IMG/VR virus record: IMGVR_UViG_3300035701_000357
Location: 1-20,546 of that record
Strand: one strand, 5' to 3'
Origin: a virus
Length of the DNA stretch: 20,546 nt
The translations under genes and the position numbers were made by a program. This document shows, piece by piece, positions 7,441-15,401 of this stretch; within the stretch, counting starts at the first letter, position 1, and each line of letters opens with the position of its first letter. The notes beneath the pieces were generated by a model. The model saw nothing but the letters and a program-made list of their open reading frames with translations. It ran no database searches and was not told the DNA's origin.

Positions 7441-9063
7441 ATGGCTTCGAGTAATACATTTTCTCGAGAAGAACAAGTAAAAGAGATCATTAAATGCGGT
7501 AAAGATCCTGCTTATTTCATAAAAAATTACGCAAAGATTCAACACCCCACGCGTGGAACAATTTTATTTGAAACGTATGATTTTCAAGATGATTGCGTAC
7601 AATCATTTGTTGATCATCGATTTAATATCATTTTAAAATCTAGACAACTTGGGATATCAACAATTAGTGCTGCATATGCAACATGGGTAGCAATCTTTCA
7701 AAAGGACAAAAATATTCTTGTTATCGCTACTAAATTAGCAACAGCACAAAATTTTATTAAAAAAGTGGCTGTGATTTTGCAAAGCTTACCAAAATGGTTG
7801 TTATTACCAAGATTTGAGCCATCTAAACAACAGATTGGATTCAGTAACGGTTCACAAATTAAAGCAGTTCCAACTTCTGATGATGCTGGTCGTTCAGAAG
7901 CATTATCTTTGTTGATTATTGACGAAGCTGCACATATTAGAGATTTTGATGAAATTTGGACTGGTTTATATCCCACCGTAAGTACAGGTGGTCGTGCGAT
8001 AATATTGTCATCTCCAAAAGGAATTGGTGGACAATATTATCGCTTATGGACAGAGGCTGAAGCTGGTGTTAATGAATTTAATGCAATAAGATTACCTTGG
8101 ACAGTTCATCCTGAACATGATCAGGCATGGTTTGTGAATGAAACAAAAGGCTTTTCAAAACGTGAAATTGCACAAGAATATTTGTGTGACTTTTTAACGT
8201 CTGGTGATACCTTCCTACAACCAGAAGATCTTGAAAATCTAAGAGTTCAGATTGTTAGTCCAATTGAGAAATCAGGTCACGATAACAATGTTTGGATTTG
8301 GTCACATCCAATTCCTGGACGTTCATATGTTATTTCAGCTGACGTTGCCCGTGGCGATGCAAGAGATTTTTCTACATTTCATATCATTGACACGAAAGAT
8401 AGTGAAGTCGCCGCGGAATATATGGGTAAAGTTCCACCAGAAAAATTGGCCGATATGTTGGCCGACTGGGGGAAAAAGTATAACAATTCACTAATCATTC
8501 CGGAAAATAACACATTTGGATATTTTGTTTGTACAAAATTACGTGACACCATTGGATATAAACAATTGTATTATCATGGTCATAAAGGTGATCCATTCGC
8601 ATACATTCCAATTGATCAAACAGAAAATCCTGGATTTCCAACAAATCAAAAAACGCGAGTTCAAATATTAACAAAATTAGAAGAACTCATAAGAAATAAA
8701 CAACTTAAAAGTTATTCTCAAAGATTGTATGATCAATTACAAGCATTCATATGGCAAGGAAATAAACCACAAGCATCAAAAGATAGTTATGATGACTTGA
8801 TTATGAGCTTAGCAATTGGATGTTGGCTTGTAGAAGGCAATGCTGGATTGAATGATCAAGCTGTTGCAATGTCATATGCAATTTTAAAAGCTACTACAGT
8901 TTCTCGTCGTGATTCTTCACAGATGCCAAATGACATTAACGTAATTAAACCACTTGTTAATCCACAAATTAAAGGATTCAACCCACATACCGCTCATAGA
9001 CCACGTCATGCATCACAAGTAAGAAATGCAGATCTTAGTGACTTTACGTGGTTATACAAATGA
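7441..9063 (+). CDS. 17: Terminase large subunit (gp17-like packaging ATPase/nuclease)
   Basis: A 540-aa packaging motor protein. ATPase domain: Walker A-like SRQLGIST at residues 67-74, Walker B LLIIDEAAH with D161/E162, coupling motif LSSPKG near 190-194. RNase H-like nuclease domain: D301 (ISADVARGD), E355 (IIPENN) and D451/D452 (SYDDLIMSL). In T4 gp17 the Walker A is SRQLGKTT; here the lysine position is isoleucine, so the arginine at 68 probably does its work, as in other terminases with a deviant P-loop. It cuts concatemeric DNA and pumps it into the prohead through the portal. AGGA lies 6-7 nt before the ATG. At 540 residues it is a little shorter than T4 gp17 (610). Confidence 0.96.
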   Translation: MASSNTFSREEQVKEIIKCGKDPAYFIKNYAKIQHPTRGTILFETYDFQDDCVQSFVDHRFNIILKSRQLGISTISAAYATWVAIFQKDKNILVIATKLATAQNFIKKVAVILQSLPKWLLLPRFEPSKQQIGFSNGSQIKAVPTSDDAGRSEALSLLIIDEAAHIRDFDEIWTGLYPTVSTGGRAIILSSPKGIGGQYYRLWTEAEAGVNEFNAIRLPWTVHPEHDQAWFVNETKGFSKREIAQEYLCDFLTSGDTFLQPEDLENLRVQIVSPIEKSGHDNNVWIWSHPIPGRSYVISADVARGDARDFSTFHIIDTKDSEVAAEYMGKVPPEKLADMLADWGKKYNNSLIIPENNTFGYFVCTKLRDTIGYKQLYYHGHKGDPFAYIPIDQTENPGFPTNQKTRVQILTKLEELIRNKQLKSYSQRLYDQLQAFIWQGNKPQASKDSYDDLIMSLAIGCWLVEGNAGLNDQAVAMSYAILKATTVSRRDSSQMPNDINVIKPLVNPQIKGFNPHTAHRPRHASQVRNADLSDFTWLYK

Positions 9064-9093
9064 TTGTATACTTAACATGTATAGAGGATATTC

Positions 9094-9387
9094 ATGACGA
9101 TCAATATTAATGATTTACGTAAAATAATCAAAGAAGAGATTTATGATCTTAGCGAAGCAGTTGATCATGCTGGTATTAGAGATGTCGTTAATGGTGCTAG
9201 CAAATTACTCGCTGCAGTAGAAGCGTTTAAAGAAACAGCACCTCATTCAGCAATTAATGCTGTAACACCTCATATAAATCAACTTGAAAAAACATTAGAA
9301 GATATGGTGAGCTCTCCGGGTTCATACGTTGCTAAGCAAAAAGCAGAACCAAAAAAGGTATCACTTAAGGCTATCAAGCACCAGTGA
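9094..9387 (+). CDS. Small protein with N-terminal LRKIIKEEI motif; possible internal head protein
   Basis: A 97-aa protein preceded by AGAGGA, 7 nt from the ATG. Its first 16 residues end in an amphipathic helix-like DLRKIIKEEI, which contains an (L/I)-x-E sequence at 12-14 of the sort cut by T4-type gp21 protease. Similar N-termini occur in three other small genes of this window (14917, 15402, 20402). The rest is helical and ends in a lysine-rich tail (KAEPKKVSLKAIKHQ), as in DNA-associated core proteins. It lies between terminase and portal. Role as an internal or prohead-core protein is inference; the family is not recognised. Confidence 0.7.
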   Translation: MTININDLRKIIKEEIYDLSEAVDHAGIRDVVNGASKLLAAVEAFKETAPHSAINAVTPHINQLEKTLEDMVSSPGSYVAKQKAEPKKVSLKAIKHQ

Positions 9388-9400
9388 TGAACATTTTATC

Positions 9401-9430
9401 TTATTTGTGCTATACGAACTGCACAGATAA
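9401..9430 (+). other. Stem-loop in the gap before the portal gene, within a larger inverted repeat
   Basis: TTATTTGTGC (9401-9410) and GCACAGATAA (9421-9430) form a 10-bp stem with one G-U pair and a 10-nt loop. Around it AGGCTATCA (9368-9376) and TGATAGCCT (9441-9449) are perfect 9-base inverted repeats, so the whole 9368-9449 stretch can form a long two-part hairpin. There is no T-run after it, so a simple intrinsic terminator is unlikely; an RNA processing site or regulator of portal translation is possible. This 85-nt gap holds no other gene. Confidence 0.45.
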
Positions 9431-9472
9431 CATATTATCGTGATAGCCTCAACTTGAATAGAGGGGCACAAA

Positions 9473-12400
9473 ATGGCAAAACAAGAACCAAAAAGCCTTT
9501 TTAGACGTTTAAGCGCATTATTTCGCTCTGGTCCCGTTGTTAAAAGAAAAATACGAGGGTTAGATACTACACTTGCGATTGCTGATAAAGCAAAGTCGTC
9601 AGGAACACTTCTATTTCAAAAATCCTTGTCGCCGACGTATGCGACGATAACATCAAATGCATACAATCTCTCAGAGCGAATGATGAGGTATCAAGATTTT
9701 CAAGAAATGGAATATTGTGTATCATTTCAAACACTTATACCAACTGTTGATGGATTTGTAGAGATTGGAGAGCTTGCTAGTAGGTGCCTAGAAGATCAAA
9801 ATTACACCTTCATAGTGTACTCTTTTGATCATGAAAAGAAACAAATCGTTCCTACGATTGGAAAACAAGCTCGTTTAACTAGAACTGATCATGCGTGGAA
9901 AGTAACGTTTGATAATGGTAAAGAATTAATAGGTACGTCAAATCATCGATTAATGTTGCGAGATGGAACTTATCGAGAAATTGGTGATCTGAAGCCTGGA
10001 GATGCAATGATGCCTTTTTACCGCAAAGACCTGTTTGCGAATGCTGAAGAAGGCACAAAGGGTTACTCGTGGGTCTACACGATGGATGATAGGTTCAAAG
10101 GTTGGACCAAGGAACACCAATTGATCGCTGAATGGATTGCGGGACGCAAGCTTGCTGAAGACGAGTGTGTCCATCACATCAATTTCGATAAAATAGATAA
10201 CAGGCCAGAAAATCTGCGGATCATGACGAATTCTGACCACAATTCGTACCATGCCGCGATCAATAATGGCATGAAGTGGGCACCTGAGAATCATGAATGG
10301 ATCGAGCAGTTCAAGAAGAACCATGCAACGTGGATGCGAGATAATGCCCCGACCGCTCGACGCGACGTGACATTTGGTCGTATTTTAGAGATTAGTGAGT
10401 GTTTTGATTTTGATTTGATTTCAATATGTCGAACACTTGATGTTGATCGTAACGTTATCTATTCTAGGCTCGCAGATCATGGATTTGCAAACTATGATAG
10501 CTTTGTACAAGCGTATCGTCAAGGTGCTGAACTATTAGAAAATAAGAGATCTCTTCGTACTAGTGATTTATCAATAGAAAAAATCTTAGCCTTGATCGAA
10601 GAGCCAGATACAAAGCAATCATTGTGCATTAAATTGGGTTGTACTGTAAATGTTTTCAACAAATTCCTAGATAGAAAATTAGTGAAAAGTTGGATTCAGT
10701 TACGAACTGAATTAGGTTGGGAGCCGGCGACATTTCGTTCAGGCGGGTGCCCTAAGGGAAGCAATGGCAACGACCTAACGTTCAAACAGATTTGCGATGC
10801 TTACACCCCTGGTCTTACGCTACCTCGACTCGCAGATACGCTGGGCGTCAACAAGAATACAATCATCTCTCGGCTCGCGCAGCAAGGCCATGAGCGCTAT
10901 ACAGAGTTCCAGACATCTTACGCTAATTGCAAGGTCGTTTCAGTCGAGTACGTTGGAGTGTTGCCCCTCTACGATCTCACCGTTGATGGTTATAAGAACT
11001 TTGCAACTGACAGTGTTATCTCACACAACACACCTGAGCTTGCGGCAGCGTTAGACATATATGCAGATGAAACATGTGCGCAAGATGAAAAAGGGCGAAT
11101 TCTTCATGTTTATTCTGAAAATGAAAAGATCAAAGAAAACTTAGAAGATCTTTTTTATAACGTATTGAACGTAGAATTTAATCTTAGATCCTGGGCAAGA
11201 AATCTGTGTAAGTACGGTGATTTCTTTCTTTATAATGACGTTTCACCAACATATGGTGTTGTGAATTCATTTCCAATACCTGTTAATGAAATAGAGCGTG
11301 AAGAAAATTATGATCGTGATGATCCTTTTGCTGTTCGTTATCGGTGGGTAACACTAGGAAATCGTACACTTGAAAATTGGGAAGTAACACATTTTAGACT
11401 TCTTGGCAATGACATGTTCTTGCCATATGGTTCTTCCATCATTGAACCTGCTAGACGAATCTGGAGACAATTGATTTTGATCGAAGACGCGATGTTAGTT
11501 TATCGTGTTGTAAGAGCACCTGAACGTAGAGTTTTTTATGTTGATGTTGCAAACGTACCACCAGAAAATGTACCTATGTACATAGAAGAACAAAGAAAAA
11601 ATCTCAGAACAAACCAGGTTGTAGATAGTACCACTGGAAGAGTTGACTTGCGTTATAACCCACTTAGCGTTGACGAAGACTACTTTATTCCTGTCAGAGG
11701 AAATGATTCCGGCACGCGTATTGAAACTCTCGCAGGTGGAAATAACACAGCAGCCGTCGAGGACGTTGCGTATATTCAAAAGAAGTTGTTTGCTGCATTA
11801 AAGATTCCAAGAGCATATCTTGGATACGATGAAATGTTATCTTCAAAGGCGACTCTTGCGCAGGAAGATATTCGATTTTCACGAACAATTGCTGTCATTC
11901 AAAAAACAATTATTGCTGAATTAAACAAGCTTGCAATTATTCATTTGTATGCTCACGGATTTGACAATGAAGATCTTCAAAATTTTACATTAAGACTTTC
12001 TAATCCTTCTACTGTTGCACAACAACAAAAACTTGAATTATGGCGTGCAAAGTTTGAAATTGGAGGCTCTTTGCCAGAAGGAATGGGAAGTGCTGAATTT
12101 GTTCAACAAGAGATCTGGGGTCTTAGCATAGAAGAGATTGAAAAGATCAACGCACAAAGAATGAAGGAAAAGGTTCAGAACGCTAAGATTGAAGCAGCGG
12201 CTGCTGGTACAACCGGCGACGAAGGTGGAGATGATATTGGTGGAGGTGGAGATGATTTATTTGGAGGCGGCGGAGGGGAAGAGGAAGCCGCTGGAAATGA
12301 GGAACCAGGTGGTGAAATACCTCCTGAAGAAAATGCAGGTGAAGAACCTGAAGAAGAAAAATACAATAAAGAATTATTGACATCTATTGATGATAATGAA

Positions 12401-12871
12401 GATGATGAAGAATTTAGTCTTAAAATGTCGTCAATGAATGATTCTGAAAAACCCGTGAAAGTTCAACCTCAATTAAAACGAGCTTTATATAATAACTCTC
12501 GTCATAGAACACACGGAGCTTCAAAAACACATATGCCTGATTTTGTTAAGATGACTGGTGTTGATAGTCGTTCAATGAAAGATCCAACTGATTCTGATTT
12601 TATTAAGTCAGTTGTTTCAAATCCATTTGGTGAATCTACGTCTCGTGTTAAGTCTCCATTTTCAGGATTATCACCTGATGTTTGGTCTTCGCTTAAACAC
12701 ATGCAGGCATCATTTAAGAATGATATGAAAACAACCTCTCAAGGTTTTTCATCTGGTGTTTTAACAGAAAGTGATGACTCTATTGAATTAAACGTTAACA
12801 ATGAAGATCTTCCTGATGAAGATGAAGTACTTATCATTGAGGGAAGCGATAATAGTGTTGAGGAAGATTGA
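9473..12871 (+). CDS. 20: Portal protein (gp20-like) interrupted by an in-frame intein
   Basis: A 1132-aa ORF: N-extein 1-81, intein 82-519, C-extein 520-1132. Joined, the exteins give a 694-aa portal. Family marks in the C-extein include LRSWARNLCKYGDFF, the clip/wing region, and LSSKATLAQEDIRFSRTI, typical of T4 gp20. After about residue 905 comes a Gly/Glu-rich low-complexity linker (IGGGGDDLFGGGGG) and a roughly 200-residue charged tail absent from T4 gp20 (524 aa). The portal is the dodecameric ring at one vertex that nucleates head assembly and is the channel for DNA. AGAGGGG lies 7 nt before the ATG, a strong Shine-Dalgarno. Because head assembly needs the portal, intein splicing should be essential for this phage. 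Confidence 0.95.
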   Translation: MAKQEPKSLFRRLSALFRSGPVVKRKIRGLDTTLAIADKAKSSGTLLFQKSLSPTYATITSNAYNLSERMMRYQDFQEMEYCVSFQTLIPTVDGFVEIGELASRCLEDQNYTFIVYSFDHEKKQIVPTIGKQARLTRTDHAWKVTFDNGKELIGTSNHRLMLRDGTYREIGDLKPGDAMMPFYRKDLFANAEEGTKGYSWVYTMDDRFKGWTKEHQLIAEWIAGRKLAEDECVHHINFDKIDNRPENLRIMTNSDHNSYHAAINNGMKWAPENHEWIEQFKKNHATWMRDNAPTARRDVTFGRILEISECFDFDLISICRTLDVDRNVIYSRLADHGFANYDSFVQAYRQGAELLENKRSLRTSDLSIEKILALIEEPDTKQSLCIKLGCTVNVFNKFLDRKLVKSWIQLRTELGWEPATFRSGGCPKGSNGNDLTFKQICDAYTPGLTLPRLADTLGVNKNTIISRLAQQGHERYTEFQTSYANCKVVSVEYVGVLPLYDLTVDGYKNFATDSVISHNTPELAAALDIYADETCAQDEKGRILHVYSENEKIKENLEDLFYNVLNVEFNLRSWARNLCKYGDFFLYNDVSPTYGVVNSFPIPVNEIEREENYDRDDPFAVRYRWVTLGNRTLENWEVTHFRLLGNDMFLPYGSSIIEPARRIWRQLILIEDAMLVYRVVRAPERRVFYVDVANVPPENVPMYIEEQRKNLRTNQVVDSTTGRVDLRYNPLSVDEDYFIPVRGNDSGTRIETLAGGNNTAAVEDVAYIQKKLFAALKIPRAYLGYDEMLSSKATLAQEDIRFSRTIAVIQKTIIAELNKLAIIHLYAHGFDNEDLQNFTLRLSNPSTVAQQQKLELWRAKFEIGGSLPEGMGSAEFVQQEIWGLSIEEIEKINAQRMKEKVQNAKIEAAAAGTTGDEGGDDIGGGGDDLFGGGGGEEEAAGNEEPGGEIPPEENAGEEPEEEKYNKELLTSIDDNEDDEEFSLKMSSMNDSEKPVKVQPQLKRALYNNSRHRTHGASKTHMPDFVKMTGVDSRSMKDPTDSDFIKSVVSNPFGESTSRVKSPFSGLSPDVWSSLKHMQASFKNDMKTTSQGFSSGVLTESDDSIELNVNNEDLPDEDEVLIIEGSDNSVEED
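9716..11029 (+). mobile_element. Intein with HNH homing endonuclease, inserted in the portal gene
   Basis: A 438-aa class-1-type intein. Block A: C82 at the N-junction (Y/CVSFQTLIPT). Block B: GTSNHRLM at 154-161 with the TxxH histidine H158. HNH domain: ECVHHINFDKIDNRPENL with H234/H235, then a conserved IMTNSDHNSYH. C-terminal block F: LPLYDLTVDGYKNFATDS. Block G: VISHN with terminal His-Asn, followed by Thr as the +1 nucleophile (SHN/TPEL). All residues needed for splicing are present. Between the HNH and block F are helix-turn-helix-like modules. GC content jumps within the element: about 40% at the start, 42-60% over the HNH part, 27-38% over 10380-10680, about 52% over 10740-10980. Confidence 0.95.
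10370..10927 (+). repeat. Repeated helix-turn-helix-like modules inside the intein
   Basis: The first (10370 to about 10531) and last (10778 to about 10927) modules are clearly related in protein sequence: compare LDVDRNVIYSRLADHG with LGVNKNTIISRLAQQG, each followed by a Y..F...Y end. A weaker middle module (about 10562-10710) has the pattern LCIKLGCTVNVFNKFLDRK. Each looks like a small DNA-binding helix-turn-helix, probably giving target recognition to the HNH nuclease. The first and last copies differ sharply in base composition (about 27-38% against 52% GC). Confidence 0.6.
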
Positions 12872-12913
12872 AAGAGACGATACCAAATAATGGTTCGTTA
12901 GGATAGAAATTAC

Positions 12914-13771
12914 ATGTCAAAGTCACATAATAAAAAAAGAAATGTTGGATTGTTATACGAATTTCTTGTTAGTGTAATTTCTCGTTCACTGGTTGATGGT
13001 GACAAGAAAAAATCAGCACAAGCTTTAAAAATTCTAAGAAAACATTTTAAACAAGGAACTGAACTTTATAAAGAGTTTCGATTGATCAATTCATTGATTA
13101 AGACGACCGTTAGTTCAGAATCAGTTGCTGCAAACATTTTAAGCGAAGCCAGAGCTGCTGCTAGATCACATGATGTTGAAAAACTTGATAGACAAAAATC
13201 ATTTTTGATTAAAGATGTTAACCATCTTATCAATGATGAGAATTTTTATGATCAACAAGTGAATCGATATCGCACACTAGCAACAATTCAATCATTGATT
13301 AACGATTGGAGATCAAATGATCGTGATATTGCTCGAGTTGCTCAGTATGAAGATAGTGTCATGACGTGGTTAATGACTGAAAAAGAAATACCTGGTTCTC
13401 CGATTTTAACTGAAGAGTCACCAGGAACAAGTCGTTTATTGATGAAAGTCATGATGAAAAAACTCAATGAGAAGTACTCTGGTGTACTTAATGATGAGCA
13501 AAAGTCGTTGATTAGAGCATATGCATTTTCAGCTGCAAACAATGACGAAAGTTCTATAAAGTTAAAATTGTTTGAAGTAAAACAGAAACTTTTAATATCA
13601 ATTGATGAATTTGGTCAATCGAATAAAGAAAATGAATACATTAACAAAAAACTTGTTGAAGCTCGTAATAAACTTTTGAATGAAAAATTTGAAAATGTTG
13701 ATGATGATACAGTGACAAGATTCATGTTGTATACAAAGTTAGCTTCTGAGCTTGGACAGGAAGAGGGATAA
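12914..13771 (+). CDS. Conserved-looking helical protein between portal and protease
   Basis: A 285-aa, almost entirely helical, charged protein beginning with a basic segment (SKSHNKKRNVGLLYEFLVS). It has no cysteine, no membrane segment and no enzyme motif I recognise. In T4 the small prohead-core genes 67 and 68 lie between portal and protease; this gene holds that place but is much longer, so a core or scaffold role is only suggested by position. GTTAGGAT lies about 11 nt before the ATG. Its end carries AGGAAGAGGG, which serves as the ribosome site of the protease gene starting on the very next base after its stop. Confidence 0.75.
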   Translation: MSKSHNKKRNVGLLYEFLVSVISRSLVDGDKKKSAQALKILRKHFKQGTELYKEFRLINSLIKTTVSSESVAANILSEARAAARSHDVEKLDRQKSFLIKDVNHLINDENFYDQQVNRYRTLATIQSLINDWRSNDRDIARVAQYEDSVMTWLMTEKEIPGSPILTEESPGTSRLLMKVMMKKLNEKYSGVLNDEQKSLIRAYAFSAANNDESSIKLKLFEVKQKLLISIDEFGQSNKENEYINKKLVEARNKLLNEKFENVDDDTVTRFMLYTKLASELGQEEG

Positions 13772-14383
13772 ATGAACGATCTTAAGTTATTGAACTCGTA
13801 CGAGGTATTTGAATACACTTCAGATACGATCAAGGAATCGATAGAAAAAAACGAAGGTAAAATTCTAATGAAGGGAATTTTACAAAAAGCTGATGCTCTT
13901 AACCAAAATGGTAGAATTTATCCCATGACAGTCCTTGAGCGTGAAGTGAGAAATTATCAAAAGTTTATCATTGAAAATAGAGCAATGGGAGAACTTGATC
14001 ATCCAGAAAGTTCAGTTGTTAATCTAAAGAACGTTTCTCATGTTGTACGTGAAGCATATCTTGAAAATGGCGTAGTGTATGGTACAGTTGAAGTTTTAGA
14101 CAAGACACCCTCTGGAGCAATTCTTAAAGGTTTAGTTGAGTCTGGCGTTAAACTTGGTATCTCTTCAAGAGGTGTTGGTTCAACACGTAAACAAGGTGAT
14201 TATCATGTTGTACAAGATGATTTTCAGTTAATCTGTTGGGACTTTGTAAGTGAACCGTCTACAAGTGGAGCCTTCATGATACCAGAAGGAAAAGCTATAA
14301 ATCCAGAGGAACTACGAGGATTTTTTAATAAAACAGATCGAATTGACAGGATCCTAAATGACGTCTTGTCTTATCGTGATTGA
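13772..14383 (+). CDS. 21: Prohead maturation protease (gp21-like)
   Basis: A 203-aa serine protease of the herpesvirus-assemblin-like fold used by T4-type phages. Visible marks: the N-terminal GRIYPMTVLEREV segment, the catalytic histidine in GELDHPESS (H77), the catalytic serine in LGISSRGVGS (S131/S132), and a C-terminal CWDFVSEPST strand with D157. Length matches T4 gp21 (212 aa). It sits in the prohead core and, once assembly finishes, cuts scaffold, capsid and internal proteins after (L/I)-x-E. Translation should be coupled to the gene before: the ATG directly follows its TAA and AGGAAGAGGG lies upstream. Its presence makes the (L/I)-x-E sites in neighbouring small proteins meaningful. 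Confidence 0.94.
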   Translation: MNDLKLLNSYEVFEYTSDTIKESIEKNEGKILMKGILQKADALNQNGRIYPMTVLEREVRNYQKFIIENRAMGELDHPESSVVNLKNVSHVVREAYLENGVVYGTVEVLDKTPSGAILKGLVESGVKLGISSRGVGSTRKQGDYHVVQDDFQLICWDFVSEPSTSGAFMIPEGKAINPEELRGFFNKTDRIDRILNDVLSYRD

Positions 14384-14415
14384 GTTGTGGTAATTAATAC
14401 AAAGGAAATATAAAG

Positions 14416-14826
14416 ATGACGCTTGACAATCCAAAAGGTGGCATAGGTTATGCTGCAGAATTTCAATCTTCGGCGCTGCCATGGGTTACGGCTAGCGTTG
14501 CTCCAAACATTTCAGGTGTTAATCCAATGCGTTTAGGTTTTCCAAAAGTTACTCGTTTTGTTACTTTTGCAAATGGAGATGCTGTTACAAAAAAATTAAG
14601 GATCGGTTTCACTCGAAATGGAATGTCAAATGGTTTTTATTATCTTCTTGATGGTGGTCAACAAATTACGTTAGAACTTCGTGTTAAAGAAGTTTACGTT
14701 GCTGGCGATTCAACCAATGCTCCATTTTCGATATGTGCCGGATTAACAAATATAAATTCAAGAGACATGCCTGTATTGTCTGGAACATTACCAAATGGTG
14801 ATGCAGGATGGCTTGGCATCGGGTAA
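14416..14826 (+). CDS. Probable beta-rich structural (decoration-type) protein, possibly truncated
   Basis: A 136-aa protein rich in Gly, Asn, Thr and beta-prone segments (KKLRIGFTRNGMSNGFYYLL, QQITLELRVKEVYV), starting after AAAGGAAATATAAAG, a strong Shine-Dalgarno. No helix-rich region or enzyme motif is seen. Position among head genes plus composition fit a capsid decoration or head-surface protein, but the family is not recognised. The stop at 14824-14826 may be premature: a 25-codon stretch in another frame (14843-14920) reads like the end of such a protein and terminates in an ATGA overlap with the next gene. Confidence 0.7.
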   Translation: MTLDNPKGGIGYAAEFQSSALPWVTASVAPNISGVNPMRLGFPKVTRFVTFANGDAVTKKLRIGFTRNGMSNGFYYLLDGGQQITLELRVKEVYVAGDSTNAPFSICAGLTNINSRDMPVLSGTLPNGDAGWLGIG

Positions 14827-14842
14827 TGTTAATGATAGATAG

Positions 14843-14920
14843 AATTGGTCACTTGGCCCGAGATTTGACCCTCAAAAATTTAGTGCAGATAAAACAGGTA
14901 TAACAATAGGTGTGATATGA
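14843..14920 (+). pseudogene. Out-of-frame coding remnant after the 136-aa structural gene
   Basis: Read from 14843 this gives 25 residues, NWSLGPRFDPQKF then SADKTGITIGVI, ending in TGA at 14918-14920. That stop overlaps the next ATG (14917) as ATGA, the classic coupled overlap. The frame is +1 relative to the preceding gene and has no start; a TAG at 14840 lies just before it and GATAGATAG, a short tandem repeat, precedes that. I read it as the original C-terminus of the preceding gene, cut off by a small indel and a nonsense codon, or by an assembly error. The competing 25-aa ORF at 14826-14903 has less protein-like content. Confidence 0.4.
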
Positions 14921-15348
14921 AAACTTCTCGTGATGAATTAAAAACAATTGTTAAACAGTGTTTGATTGAAATCCTATCAGAAGGAATTGGTGCAAATAAA
15001 TTTTTGGCACCACAAACACAAAAAATATCTGGATTTTCAGAACAAAGAACAAGAATGGGATCACGTCAAGGATTTGATCCCGCGTTAGACACACCAGTAA
15101 AACAACCACCAAACCAATTAAAAGAAGCCATTAGGCGTGAAGCTGGTGGAAATAAGTTAATGGAATCAATTTTTGCTGATACAGCGGCAACTACTATGAT
15201 GGTTAGTGGTGATGGCGGAGCTCCTGTTCATGCCATGACGCAACAAGAACAATTTAGTGGAAACCCAGAACAAGTATTTGGTGAAGAAAGTGCCGGTCGA
15301 TGGGCAAGTTTAGCTTTTGCCGATTCTCCAGTGAAGAAATCAGCGTAA
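14917..15348 (+). CDS. Small head-module protein with N-terminal cleavage-type motif
   Basis: A 143-aa protein starting with RDELKTIVKQCLIEILSEG, an amphipathic helix with (L/I)-x-E sites at L16-I17-E18 and L20-S21-E22. The remainder is polar and low in hydrophobics (QTQKISGFSEQRTRMGSRQG), with a C-terminal AGRWASLAFADSP patch. That last patch resembles the end of the scaffold protein (EADRWARLAGI), which may be a shared docking sequence. AGGTG lies 6 nt before the ATG. It probably is an internal or core protein of the prohead; this is inference from position and the shared motif. Confidence 0.7.
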   Translation: MKTSRDELKTIVKQCLIEILSEGIGANKFLAPQTQKISGFSEQRTRMGSRQGFDPALDTPVKQPPNQLKEAIRREAGGNKLMESIFADTAATTMMVSGDGGAPVHAMTQQEQFSGNPEQVFGEESAGRWASLAFADSPVKKSA

Positions 15349-15401
15349 GTTTGTCGCCGCAACATATTTAGGTTTAGCACATAAACACGAAAGGTGCAAA
15401 A

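Noticed and set aside
9950-10324. 124-aa antisense ORF inside the intein
   Set aside because: It lies opposite the HNH domain, which has clear conserved motifs on the + strand; no ribosome site or recognisable content.
12175-12383. Overlapping antisense ORFs rich in Ser, Pro and His
   Set aside because: They are the reverse reading of the Gly/Glu-rich low-complexity linker of the portal and have no ribosome sites.
14826-14903. 25-aa ORF starting at a TAATG junction after the structural gene
   Set aside because: Same stretch reads more like protein in the neighbouring frame, which also ends in an ATGA overlap; this one lacks a ribosome site and stops before the next gene.
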